Below are positions 16,870 to 25,617 of a DNA stretch of 64,000 nucleotides, in pieces; the first letter of the stretch is position 1, and the number at the start of each line of letters is the position of its first letter. The notes beneath the pieces are model-generated. The model was not told the origin of the DNA and made no database searches. It was given only the letters and a program-made list of their open reading frames with translations. The position numbers and the translations under genes are program-made. The stretch comes from Acidobacteriota bacterium. GTDB lineage: Bacteria > Acidobacteriota > Terriglobia > Acidiferrales > UBA7541. The DNA lies in assembly GCA_021324935.1 (NCBI GenBank), contig JAJPIE010000075.1, forward strand, positions 92,183-156,182, read 5' to 3'.

Positions 16870-16893
16870 GCAAGCGTGAGCCTCGCAAAGGCT

Positions 16894-17793
16894 CTAGGAC
16901 CCCGGATTGAAACCTCTTCCGGATTTATCCAGATACTTCACCAGCAAAACTTCGTTTCCTTTTTCGTTGTAGATCAGGTCGTCCACAAGCCGTTTGGCCA
17001 TCAGGATGCCGAAGCCCCCGGGGCGTTTGCCCTGCGCTTCGCGGGCCGCCATATGCTTGAAGGGATCGTCTTCCGGATTGGCGATGGCGCTGTGCTGCAG
17101 TTCTTCCAGGGAAAAGCCCTGCCCGGGATCTTTCACGCGGCAGAGCACCATGCGCCTGGTGCGCACGTAACTGACTTCCACGTGCTGCGTGGGATCGAAC
17201 CTGGCGCCATGCTCCATGGCATTGAGCAGCATTTCGCGGAAGGCGGTGGCCACTTCCTCGGTTTCGGCATCGGGCAAGTGGGAAGCTTCGCGGTAGAACT
17301 GCAAAAGGCGGTTGGCAGTGGCGAGGTCACAGCGGACGCAGAGTCGAATCCAGTTGGGAACCACGGAGAGGACTTCGATTCCGTCGTCCCAATAGGGCTC
17401 GTTCATCGCGATGCGGACCATCTCCTCGAGACGTTCGGTGGAGAAAGGCCGCGAAAAATAACTGAACGCGCGTTCCCGGATCGCGACCAGCACGTCGCCG
17501 GGCGTGAACTCGTCGGTGATGATGATCAGCCGCGTGTGCGGCCGCACCAGACGCAGTTTGCGCAGCAACTCGAGGTCTTCTTTGCTCGTGGTACCCTCGC
17601 CGGTAACGACCAGGTCGTACGGCCGTGCCTTGGCCATCTCCAACGCTTCCGCGTTGTTGGCCGCCACCTGCGCTTCCCAACTTTCCTGCTCGAACACGTT
17701 CGTCAGCAGCCGGTTCAACTCCGGATTTGAATCGACGATCAAAGCGCGACGATTGGCTATCTGGACGGGAGAAGGGGGAACGGAATCGGGCAT
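16894..17793 (-). CDS. Degenerate receiver domain fused to RsbW-like ATPase
   Basis: Residues 15-130 have the response-regulator fold (RRALIVDSNPE; RLIIITDEF; SYFSRPFS). The phosphoacceptor Asp is replaced, because DLVVTGEGTT aligns a Gly with the usual Asp, and the conserved Lys before PF is Arg. Residues 150-295 are a GHKL ATPase of the anti-sigma-factor kinase type (EMLLNAMEHG, VKDPGQGF, GGFGILMAKRLVDDL). There is no His-phosphotransfer domain. It probably acts as a partner-switching kinase or ATP-binding regulator with a non-phosphorylated receiver. No anti-sigma antagonist gene is adjacent. The start ATG is at 17793. Confidence 0.82.
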   Translation of the reverse strand: MPDSVPPSPVQIANRRALIVDSNPELNRLLTNVFEQESWEAQVAANNAEALEMAKARPYDLVVTGEGTTSKEDLELLRKLRLVRPHTRLIIITDEFTPGDVLVAIRERAFSYFSRPFSTERLEEMVRIAMNEPYWDDGIEVLSVVPNWIRLCVRCDLATANRLLQFYREASHLPDAETEEVATAFREMLLNAMEHGARFDPTQHVEVSYVRTRRMVLCRVKDPGQGFSLEELQHSAIANPEDDPFKHMAAREAQGKRPGGFGILMAKRLVDDLIYNEKGNEVLLVKYLDKSGRGFNPGS

Positions 17794-17899
17794 GAAACCC
17801 TCGGCGGTGGTTTCCTGTGGAACTGGTCCTAAAAGGCAGGGGTTAGGATGCTTGAAGAACCCCGGACGCGCAAGCGCTCTTACGTGCCCCGCCGAAGGC

Positions 17900-19108
17900 C
17901 TACGACAACTCGCTGGTCATCAGGAACAGCGGTTTCATCTCGAAACTCTTGAATACCGGGCGCAAGCGCTCGGTGCTGTAATGCTCCTTGATGTTAATGA
18001 ACTTTTTCGTGGCTGTGACGGTTTCAATCGGCATGTTGTCGTAGCGGCCGTTCTTCAGCACGACTAGACGGCCGTGGATGCGGTTGAGGAGCAGGTCCAG
18101 CGCCAGGTTGCCGTACGCCATCGGCACGATGGAATCGATGGCGTCGGGGTCGCCGCAGCGCACCAGATAGCCGAGTTTCTGGTTGATGCACTCGATTTTC
18201 TTGCCCTTGTTGAATTTCGGCGAAAGCTCCGTAAGCTCCTCGGCAACCAGGTCCCCGATGCCGCCAAGTTTCTTGTGGCCGAAAGCGTCGGCCGCTTCTT
18301 TCTGGAAGACCATTTCCCCGCCCTCGAACATCGCACCCTCGGAAACCAGCACGATGGCGTAGCGGCTGGGGTTCCGGTTGCGGTCGTTCGCCAGGAGCTC
18401 GGTGAGCTGGTCGATCTTGAATTTGTGTTCGGGGATCACGCAGCGGTGCGCGGCGCCGGCCATTGTGGGCAGCATGGCGGTGAAGCCCGCATAGCGGCCA
18501 AAAACCTCGAGGACCATGAAGCGTTCGTGAGAGCCGGCCGAGGTGCGCAGCGCGTTGGTCATTTGAATCGTGCGGGTGATGCAGGTGCTGAAGCCGATAC
18601 AGTAATCCGTGCCAGGCACGTCGTTGTCCATGGTCTTGGGAATGGCCACCACGCGCACGCCCTCCTGATAGAGGCGCACCCCGTAGCTCAGCGTGTCGTC
18701 GCCGCCGATCGGTATCATGTACTCGATGCCCAGCCACGCCAGATTCTTGAGCACTTCCACGGTTAAATCGTTTTTCTCGGCGTTATATTCGGATTTGAGA
18801 TGGTCGGGAACGCTGCTTTTGCTGACCCGGGCAGGATTGGTTCGCGACGAGTGGAGAAAGGTACCGCCGGTGCGGCCGGCGCGATTCACGACGTCTTCGG
18901 TGAGCCGCTGAAAATTGTTCGAGTTGTCGTAATTCTCGTCGCGGACCATGTCCACCAACCCGGCCCAACCGCGGCGGATCCCGATGACTTCATAACCTTC
19001 ACGCAACGCGCGAAACGTGACCGCGCGGATGGCCGGGTTGAGTCCCGGCACGTCACCCCCCCCAGTCAGGATTCCGATTACGCCCTTCTTCACGTTGATG
19101 TTCGCCAT
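17900..19108 (-). CDS. 6-phosphofructokinase, pyrophosphate-type signature
   Basis: This 402-residue PFK has GILTGGGDVPGLNPAIRAV at the N-terminus, the GGDDTLS motif (about residue 115) and PKTMDNDVPGTD (about residue 138). In family A phosphofructokinases, Asp in GGDD and Lys in PKTxDND mark PPi-dependent enzymes, while ATP enzymes have GGDGS and PGTIDND. I therefore predict PPi-dependent and reversible fructose-6-phosphate phosphorylation, although some family members with related motifs use ATP. The start is the ATG at 19108. The gene is monocistronic between the receiver/ATPase gene and the DJ-1 gene. Confidence 0.92.
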   Translation of the reverse strand: MANINVKKGVIGILTGGGDVPGLNPAIRAVTFRALREGYEVIGIRRGWAGLVDMVRDENYDNSNNFQRLTEDVVNRAGRTGGTFLHSSRTNPARVSKSSVPDHLKSEYNAEKNDLTVEVLKNLAWLGIEYMIPIGGDDTLSYGVRLYQEGVRVVAIPKTMDNDVPGTDYCIGFSTCITRTIQMTNALRTSAGSHERFMVLEVFGRYAGFTAMLPTMAGAAHRCVIPEHKFKIDQLTELLANDRNRNPSRYAIVLVSEGAMFEGGEMVFQKEAADAFGHKKLGGIGDLVAEELTELSPKFNKGKKIECINQKLGYLVRCGDPDAIDSIVPMAYGNLALDLLLNRIHGRLVVLKNGRYDNMPIETVTATKKFINIKEHYSTERLRPVFKSFEMKPLFLMTSELS

Positions 19109-19240
19109 GATGCCCAGACCGCCTCAGTATAGGTTAACAAAACAAATGATTATGGACGCTTCCAGGCGTTTTCGGAAGGGGCACCCATCCATGAAATTAC
19201 CCGCACGGAGCCATCGAAATTTTCGCTCGCGGCGTGCGGC

Positions 19241-19822
19241 TCACGGCTCGATTCGCGTGCCCAGCACACTCAGAATATTCGCCAGCCACGCCGGATGCGC
19301 GGGCCACGCCGGTCCGCTCACCAGATTGCCGTCCACCACCGCTTCGGTCATGGCCACTTCCACATAGGTGCCGCCGCCGCGCGCCACCTCCGGCGAAACG
19401 GCGGGATAGCAACTGCACTTCTTTCCTTCCAACACTCCCGCGGCGGCCAAAACCTGCGCGCCGTGGCAAAGCGCGGCGATCGGCTTCTTCGCGTTCGCGA
19501 AATGCCGCACGATCTCCAGCACCCTGGCATTCAGCCGGATGTACTCCGGCGCGCGGCCTCCGGGAACTATCAGCGCGTCATAATCCTCTGCGCGCACGCT
19601 GTCGAACGTGGCATTCAGCGAAAAATTGTGGCCGCGCTTTTCCGAATATGTCTGATCGCCTTCGAAGTCGTGGATCGCCGTGCGCACCACGTCGCCGGCT
19701 TTTTTGCCGGGACACACAGCATGCACCGTGTGGCCCACCATGAGCAGTGCCTGAAAGGGCACCATCACTTCGTAGTCCTCAACATAATCGCCAACCAACA
19801 TCAGAATGTTCTTGCCGGCCAT
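19241..19822 (-). CDS. DJ-1/PfpI family protein
   Basis: This 193-residue protein of the class I glutamine-amidotransferase-like DJ-1/PfpI superfamily has the nucleophile elbow [13 protein letters not shown] (Cys about residue 113) and an upstream Asp/Glu-containing [17 protein letters not shown]. The ATG at 19822 follows GGAGGCAGCC. The longer frame to 19987 lacks homology. Members act as stress-related deglycases, proteases or glyoxalases, and the precise activity is not determined by sequence. Confidence 0.9.
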   Translation of the reverse strand: MAGKNILMLVGDYVEDYEVMVPFQALLMVGHTVHAVCPGKKAGDVVRTAIHDFEGDQTYSEKRGHNFSLNATFDSVRAEDYDALIVPGGRAPEYIRLNARVLEIVRHFANAKKPIAALCHGAQVLAAAGVLEGKKCSCYPAVSPEVARGGGTYVEVAMTEAVVDGNLVSGPAWPAHPAWLANILSVLGTRIEP

Positions 19823-20078
19823 GGCTGCCTCCGGGAAAAGCAAAGCATAACAGAAGCGGGAACACACGGCGTCAAGACGGGAAGGCGCGGGAGGGCAGAA
19901 ATCCTTCTCAATTCGATACGCAAGAAGAAGAGCTTGGGGTAAGGTGAGACGCTGGCGGTTCAAATTGCGTGAAAATCCATTCGCCATGCACCATCTGCTC
20001 TATTTCAAAGCATTACGAAGCCAGGAAATGCGGCTGAAGTGCCTGGTTCGGCATGCCGGTTGCTATTGTTCCGGGTAA

Positions 20079-20465
20079 GTGGAGGTTTATCTCGTGCTCG
20101 TCCATGGAAAGGGCCCACGCTCTCTTATTCAAGTCTCCTGCTCCGTCCTATTAACCGCATTCCTTTTTCAGTTCCTTGGCATATCCCGCGCCGCCGCGCA
20201 GTTCGGGGCATCGGATGCAACGCGGCGCATCAAAATGGCGGTGAAGCCTGAGTATTCGGATTTGGCCAAGCGGCTCAAACTCTCCGGAGTGGTTCGCGTG
20301 GAAGTGATCGTGGGCCCCGAAGGCAAAGTGAAAAGGGCCAAGGTGCTCGGCGGGCATCCCGTGCTGGCGCTGGACGCCGAAAAAGCCGCGATGCTCACGG
20401 AGTTTGAGCCCGCCCCGAAGGAAACCACGCAGGTCATCGAGTTCCGCATTGGCCCCGCAAACTGA
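20079..20465 (+). CDS. Small exported TonB C-terminal domain protein
   Basis: This 128-residue protein starts with GTG (20079 or 20094). It has a signal or anchor segment (about residues 16-38) and a compact TonB C-terminal domain (SGVVRVEVIVGPEGKVKRAK, then GGHPVLALDAEKAA). It lacks the proline-rich linker of true TonB, so it may be a periplasmic TonB-box-interacting or orphan domain protein. The last bases form the end of a divergent-to-convergent pair with the HAD gene. Confidence 0.78.
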   Translation: MEVYLVLVHGKGPRSLIQVSCSVLLTAFLFQFLGISRAAAQFGASDATRRIKMAVKPEYSDLAKRLKLSGVVRVEVIVGPEGKVKRAKVLGGHPVLALDAEKAAMLTEFEPAPKETTQVIEFRIGPAN

Positions 20466-20550
20466 TCCCTAAAATCCCCCCGCGCCGCCAGTTTCTTTTC
20501 AAAAATAAAAAGAAGCGGAGTCACCCACGCTCCTTCCCGTGAACCTTTTC

Positions 20551-20596
20551 GGTTCTTCCTTTACTTCCTTGGGTGCTTACCTCTTTGCTTCGTTCT
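20551..20596 (-). repeat. Purine-rich post-stop repeat, copy 3
   Basis: Starting in the stop codon of the HAD gene, the RNA would read UAAAGAACGAAGCAAAGAGG, then AAGGAAGUAAAGGAAG. It shares the ACGAAGCAA and GAAGUAA units with the copies at 85 and 4497. Confidence 0.5.
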
Positions 20597-21406
20597 TTAC
20601 TGAACGGTCGTCGGATTCGGCATGGCATTGTCTTCGATGGTCAGCATATCCGTCCGAATTTTGTCCCACTCGCGGAGCATGAGCCCCCGCGAAGCGAAGA
20701 AGCGGCGGATTTCGGGCGAATCCCAGTGCATTACTTCCTCGAGCACCGGCACCAGCACGCTCATGGCGTTGTCGCTCAAAACCGTGCGGCGCGCGATGCG
20801 CGAGATGAATTTCGCCTCGGATACGGCGATGGTCAGGCCATCGTACTGGTTCACGTGCATCATCACGGGCAGGTCGGAGCTGCCGTCGCCCATGTAGATG
20901 ATGTGGTCGTGACTAATGCCAAGCGTCGCGCGGATTTCCTCGAGTACGGTGATTTTGCCCCAACCGGCCGATGCGCGCACGATCGATTCCACTTCCCCAG
21001 TCGCTTCGTTGTACCGGAACTTCGTGCCGAAGATGTGCTCCGGCGGCACGATACCCTCAAGGGCCGACTGAATAATCTCCTGCGGCGCCGCGGAAATCAC
21101 ATAGAAGGAAAATTTGTAGCTGCCCGAGATGCTTTCGAGCGACTTGGCAAACAGGTCCACGTCGTGCTTCAGCCGGATGCGTTTGCCGGTTTCCACCAAA
21201 TGCTCCTTCCGCACTCGGCGGAAGTCGGGGTCGTGCAGGATGAGATAGGAAAGCTCGGCGCCCTGCTGGACCAGGTTCATCTCCGAAAGCCCTTTCACCT
21301 TGTCGTGAAATCCGTGGAATCCGATCAACTCGCTCAGAACGACACCCGAGTCGTTGAAACTCAAGGTCTGGTCAAAATCGCTGGCCAGAAGGTATTGCTT
21401 AATCAT
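20597..21406 (-). CDS. HAD-superfamily phosphatase (SerB/MtnX-like)
   Basis: This 269-residue protein shows the HAD motifs in order: DFDQTL (nucleophile Asp), FYVISAAP (motif II), a Lys in WGKITVLEE and [11 protein letters not shown] (motif IV). A long cap follows motif I, as in phosphoserine-phosphatase-like enzymes. It would remove phosphate from a small metabolite in the cytoplasm. An AAAGGAG ribosome-binding site lies upstream of the ATG at 21406, just after a strong 7-base hairpin (21433-21449). Confidence 0.85.
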   Translation of the reverse strand: MIKQYLLASDFDQTLSFNDSGVVLSELIGFHGFHDKVKGLSEMNLVQQGAELSYLILHDPDFRRVRKEHLVETGKRIRLKHDVDLFAKSLESISGSYKFSFYVISAAPQEIIQSALEGIVPPEHIFGTKFRYNEATGEVESIVRASAGWGKITVLEEIRATLGISHDHIIYMGDGSSDLPVMMHVNQYDGLTIAVSEAKFISRIARRTVLSDNAMSVLVPVLEEVMHWDSPEIRRFFASRGLMLREWDKIRTDMLTIEDNAMPNPTTVQ

Positions 21407-21739
21407 TTTAGGTCTTGCTCCTTTGTAGGTTCGCCCTCATTTTGAGGGCCTCCTGTGCGCCCGCCGCTTGCGGGCCGGAACCGGGCTGGCAGCTCGGTAT
21501 TGCCTCTCCTATCCACGTTAACCAAAACCAGCCGGAACCCCATCACGCATTATTTTGATGAGTTTCATGCACGGAATACGTGAATGGGTGGTTATAACTA
21601 GATCAGATGCGGCGGAAGGGTAAACGGTTGAAGAAAAACGAGTTAGAAAAGGAAATAGCCTGGAATCAGGAGCTTGCAAGGGGCCAGATCCATGCCGCGG
21701 ATCGCGAAGAAAAAGCGATAAATTGCTGCGGAAACAGTC
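21407..21739. other. Intergenic region with two hairpins
   Basis: No gene is supported here. It holds a perfect hairpin GCCCTCA-TTT-TGAGGGC (21433-21449) and a smaller one CCCGC-CGCTT-GCGGG (21460-21474). Both are positioned in the minus-strand RNA between the ten-heme cytochrome gene and the HAD gene. They could end the cytochrome transcript or stabilise the HAD leader, and no clear U-run follows. Bases 21600-21720 are purine-rich on the plus strand. Confidence 0.4.
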
Positions 21740-24700
21740 CTAGTAGCCGCCGGAGAGCCAGATGCGCACCCGGCTTAGCCAGCTTGCCGCGGGAGACGCA
21801 GGGGAAGCCGTGTTTTGCTGCTCTTCCGGTTCATCTGTGACCGTATAGACCTGCCCATTCCGAAGGTAGAGCCGCTGGGACTCCTCCAGGGTCATCGGGC
21901 GAGCGCCGCGGCGGCCGAAGGCGGCAAGTTGATTGCCGGACTCGTCCACGGCGCGGTCGCGGTCAATGCCCTTGGAGATCGCCAGCGCGGGGCCCTTCGT
22001 GCGCGCCGTGGCGATCAGTTTTGGCGTGGGACGCGGATTGAAGCCGGAGAAATGTGCGGGGTCGTCCCAGGGAGAAACAATCTGCAAGACGCGCATGCCG
22101 TTTTTGCCGTCGGCCACAAAGGCGAATGCGCTGCCGGCCACCATGCCGATTTTCACGTCGTTGACATCGTTCATCTGGCCATTGGCCGTGAACATCTGAT
22201 CGAGTTTTGGCAACTCGGGTTTTTCCACGTCCACAATGCCCAGGCCTTGCTTCCCGGCGGAGACATAAGCGTAGGTGCGGGCGACGTAAACATTCCGCGC
22301 GTCCTGGAACGCCACCAGTGCATTGGGAACCGGCTTGGGCTCCGCGAGATTGGTCACATCGAGAGTTCTCAGGCCGTCACGATCCGCAACAAACGCATAG
22401 CGGAATTGCACCGTAACCGCGCGCGGATTGTTCAGTACCGGTGCCCCGATCGTAGCCGTGATTTTCGGCGCCAGCGGATTGTCGAGATCTACGACGACGA
22501 GCGCTTTGTCCGTCAGCACGTAGGCATACGTGCCGACGATAATGACGCGGCGCGCGCCGGTGAGTGCGCCGCCGGGATTGAAGGTCAGGCCGCGCTGCAA
22601 AAAATTATTGGCGGGATTGCCGTCGAGCAACGTACCCACGCCGGGGCTTTTGGCTTTCAAGCTGGGATTGCCGATGATGATCAGACCCTCTTCCCGGTCC
22701 GCGACATAAAGAAAGCCGTAAATCAGGTGAATGGGCTGCTCTTCGTTTTCCTTGACTCTTGTGCGCAGCGGGTCTACGCCAAGCGTCGTTGGCGAGGCGA
22801 CGGAAACCGCGTCCCTGGTTGGAACATAGAACCGCTGGCCCAGCGGCGAGACCGGTGCGGTGGTTATGCGTTCGGAAAAGCCTTTATTATCGATGTTGGC
22901 GATGTCGTAAACGCGCAGCCCGCCTTTGCCGTTTGCCGTGTACGCGTATTCGCCGCGCGCCTGAATATCGAGCACTGTGCCTTCGTGTGCGGCGATGGGA
23001 TGCAATGCGCGGCCGTGCTCCACAAATTTCTTGAAATTATCGGGGTACGCAAGACGCTGCAAGTCGCTGCCATAAATGGCTTCCGGCTCGTCGTGTTCGG
23101 CGACGGTAATCGCTTCGAAGCCTTTTTTGCCGGTGGCCACGTAGATGTAGCGGCCCATAAAGTTCATGAAATTCGTGCCTTGCAGCAGCAACTGCGCCAT
23201 CCAGGCGTTGTTGTCGTTTTCCCTCGAGACGTGGCAGTCGCTGCACTGCTTGGTTTCCCGGGCGCGCACGGTGTGCGGCACAAACGTGCTGAACGCCTGG
23301 CCGGAAAAACCTTCGGCGGAAATCGTTTGTTGCGTGTAGTAGAGCCATTCGCGGTTCGCATTTTGCGAACTGACCAGAATGGCGCAGGAGGAGCGCGCCG
23401 GCGCGATGCGATGCCCGGTTACCGTGCCGTCGACGCCGAGAAAATAGGCGTCATCTCGCAGGACCTGGAAGTTGTAGCTGGTGTAGTTGCGCGTCAGTAG
23501 GCCTTCGTTGTGCAGCATGCGCCGCCGCGCGTCGGCGGTCATCTGCAGGTGGCAGCCAAAACACGTGGGGGCCCACGAGGAGTGGCAAGCGTAGCAGGTC
23601 ATTGAAGCGTTGGCGTGCGCGAGTTGCGAATCGTCCGCGGGCGCCTGCGAAAACGCGGCGCCGTCCTTCTTCATCAGCTTGGCGCGCAGCGATTTCAGGC
23701 TGAAATGCACGTTACCCGGAGTGATAGTATCCTTTGTTTGCACCACCTCCCACTCGACGTTTTCCTCGGTCATGGAGCGCTGGAACAGTTTGTCTCCGCG
23801 CCATTCGAAGCGCCGCAGGCCAAAAGGCGTGCGCAGTGCCTCCAAATAACGACCCCGGGGCTCGCCCGCGCGCGGCGCATCCGGCGCTGCCGGCCCAGAA
23901 GTGACCAGCGTGGCCTTTTGCCGGATGGTGCCGTGGCAATCGACGCAATCGATTTCGACGGCGGCGCGCGGCTCGCCATAGATTTTCCCGTTGCCGTGGT
24001 TGTCCTGCACAAAGTGGCAGTCCACGCATTGCATGCCTTTTTCCAGGTGAATGTCGGCCAGGTGCACCGCTTTCTGGAAGCGTTGCGGATCGTCAAAGGC
24101 GATCGGCTTGCCGTCCTTGTCGAGCCAGTTGCCTTTCCGGTCGTGGCTGTAAACGCCCCGGAACACCCAGCCGTGGCCATGGAAATCGGCGAACTGCGTC
24201 GTTTTCAGCTTGGCGTTGAATTCCGGGCTGCCAGTGTCGTCCAGAAATTTTTCCTGCCCCCAAAGCCCGCGGGCAGCCGCGGCTTCCGGATTGCGCAGCG
24301 AAGACTGGTAGCGCTCCTCCTCGCTGGGATTGCGCTGCTCCGGCGGATACATTTTGTCGCCGTCGATTTCGTTGTCCCACCAGGTGACGCCGTAATAGGT
24401 GGTGAGCATGTTTGTGCCGGGGTGGACATGGCAGACCATGCACTGGCTGGAGGGAATCGCGCGCGTGAACGCGTGCTTAATGGGATGGCCCGGCTGGTTT
24501 TTGGGAATCGTCGGATCGATCGAAGCGCTGTAGGCCAGATGTCCGTATTTCGCGTAGCCCGCCGAATGCGCCGGGTCGCGATCGTTGGCGTAAATCACGT
24601 GGCAGGCGGAGCAACCGCTGGAACGGTAATCGCCCGGATGATCGTCCGTGCCGGGTAACGAAAGCACTGGATCGACGAGGCGCGTTTTCTGCAAGCCCAG

Positions 24701-25606
24701 AAATACGGGATCGGTACGAAGTTCGGTCCCAAAGCCTCGGTCGCTCAGCTTGTCGTCGGGCTTTCCAGGATTTTCTTCGCCGCTCGGATTGCCAATCTCG
24801 GCTTTCTTTTCGCCGCCACGTTCGAAAACGCGCAGCACGTTGCCCGGCTGCGAAATTTCCCAGCGATAGAGCGGAGTCAATTCCGGCAGAATGCCTTTTG
24901 TGCGCGTTTCTTCGGGAGTCGGCGGAGGAATCGTCTTGATCGACTGCGGCTTGCCGTCGCGGTCGTAGCTTTCGCCGAAGCGCGTATTTTTGTACGGGAT
25001 GCCGCCGTTGTTATAAAGCGCCGCGCCCCACAGGAATCCCGTGTGCGTCATCATGTTGGTGGAGGCCTGGCGGACCTCCATCGGGTGGCAGCCCGCGGTG
25101 CCGCAGGTTTCGGCAGCGATGCGAAAATCGCCGGGATTCACGAATTTGACGTATTCCGCGGATTCCTTCAGCCAATAGGAATACGCGCGCTCGGGCACGC
25201 GCGTCTGGTTCCGGAAGAACGCGTTTCGCGGCTGCACGTGTGCTTTTTCCTTGGCCTGTTGATATTCCGCGGAAATCGGCGAACTGCCAGGTGCGACAAC
25301 CACGGAATTGTTGCCGCCGTGGCAATCCGTGCAGCCCAGGTGCACGCCTTTCGAAGGGTGCATAGTCGGCTCGTCGGTGGCCCTATGACAAGACACGCAG
25401 CCGCTCGACCGCGCCATGGCTTCTTCCTGCGATTCGCCGCGCACTGGCCCTTGAGGCTCCTGCGCAAATGCCTGCGTTGGCGAGTGGTAGCAGGCAAACA
25501 GCACCAATGCGGTCGAAACCCCAAGGAAAAAGGACATCAGCAAGCGCGCCACGCCGCGCTCGCTGCACAGCCATGGCCTCTTATCCGATGTGAATCGAAA
25601 CTGCAT
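21740..25606 (-). CDS. Ten-heme cytochrome c with C-terminal LVIVD-type propeller
   Basis: This 1288-residue exported protein has an N-terminal signal segment (about residues 18-45). Ten heme motifs lie between residues 70 and 790: CVSCH, CTDCH, expanded CGTAGCH, CSACH, CMVCH, CVDCH, CVDCH, CYACH, CFGCH and CSDCH. From about residue 840 to 1260 there are repeated blades of the LVIVD type (for example AYTANGKGGLRVYDIAN, YAYVLTDKALVVVDLDN, YAFVADRDGLRTLDVTN, FAFVADGKNGMRVLQIV), forming a beta-propeller. The upstream gene, 11 bases away, encodes an outer-membrane barrel. I infer a periplasmic or cell-surface electron-transfer protein. I prefer the ATG at 25606, with GAGG nine bases upstream overlapping the stop of the barrel gene, over the TTG at 25615. 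Confidence 0.9.
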   Translation of the reverse strand: MQFRFTSDKRPWLCSERGVARLLMSFFLGVSTALVLFACYHSPTQAFAQEPQGPVRGESQEEAMARSSGCVSCHRATDEPTMHPSKGVHLGCTDCHGGNNSVVVAPGSSPISAEYQQAKEKAHVQPRNAFFRNQTRVPERAYSYWLKESAEYVKFVNPGDFRIAAETCGTAGCHPMEVRQASTNMMTHTGFLWGAALYNNGGIPYKNTRFGESYDRDGKPQSIKTIPPPTPEETRTKGILPELTPLYRWEISQPGNVLRVFERGGEKKAEIGNPSGEENPGKPDDKLSDRGFGTELRTDPVFLGLQKTRLVDPVLSLPGTDDHPGDYRSSGCSACHVIYANDRDPAHSAGYAKYGHLAYSASIDPTIPKNQPGHPIKHAFTRAIPSSQCMVCHVHPGTNMLTTYYGVTWWDNEIDGDKMYPPEQRNPSEEERYQSSLRNPEAAAARGLWGQEKFLDDTGSPEFNAKLKTTQFADFHGHGWVFRGVYSHDRKGNWLDKDGKPIAFDDPQRFQKAVHLADIHLEKGMQCVDCHFVQDNHGNGKIYGEPRAAVEIDCVDCHGTIRQKATLVTSGPAAPDAPRAGEPRGRYLEALRTPFGLRRFEWRGDKLFQRSMTEENVEWEVVQTKDTITPGNVHFSLKSLRAKLMKKDGAAFSQAPADDSQLAHANASMTCYACHSSWAPTCFGCHLQMTADARRRMLHNEGLLTRNYTSYNFQVLRDDAYFLGVDGTVTGHRIAPARSSCAILVSSQNANREWLYYTQQTISAEGFSGQAFSTFVPHTVRARETKQCSDCHVSRENDNNAWMAQLLLQGTNFMNFMGRYIYVATGKKGFEAITVAEHDEPEAIYGSDLQRLAYPDNFKKFVEHGRALHPIAAHEGTVLDIQARGEYAYTANGKGGLRVYDIANIDNKGFSERITTAPVSPLGQRFYVPTRDAVSVASPTTLGVDPLRTRVKENEEQPIHLIYGFLYVADREEGLIIIGNPSLKAKSPGVGTLLDGNPANNFLQRGLTFNPGGALTGARRVIIVGTYAYVLTDKALVVVDLDNPLAPKITATIGAPVLNNPRAVTVQFRYAFVADRDGLRTLDVTNLAEPKPVPNALVAFQDARNVYVARTYAYVSAGKQGLGIVDVEKPELPKLDQMFTANGQMNDVNDVKIGMVAGSAFAFVADGKNGMRVLQIVSPWDDPAHFSGFNPRPTPKLIATARTKGPALAISKGIDRDRAVDESGNQLAAFGRRGARPMTLEESQRLYLRNGQVYTVTDEPEEQQNTASPASPAASWLSRVRIWLSGGY

Positions 25607-25617
25607 CCCGAGCAACC

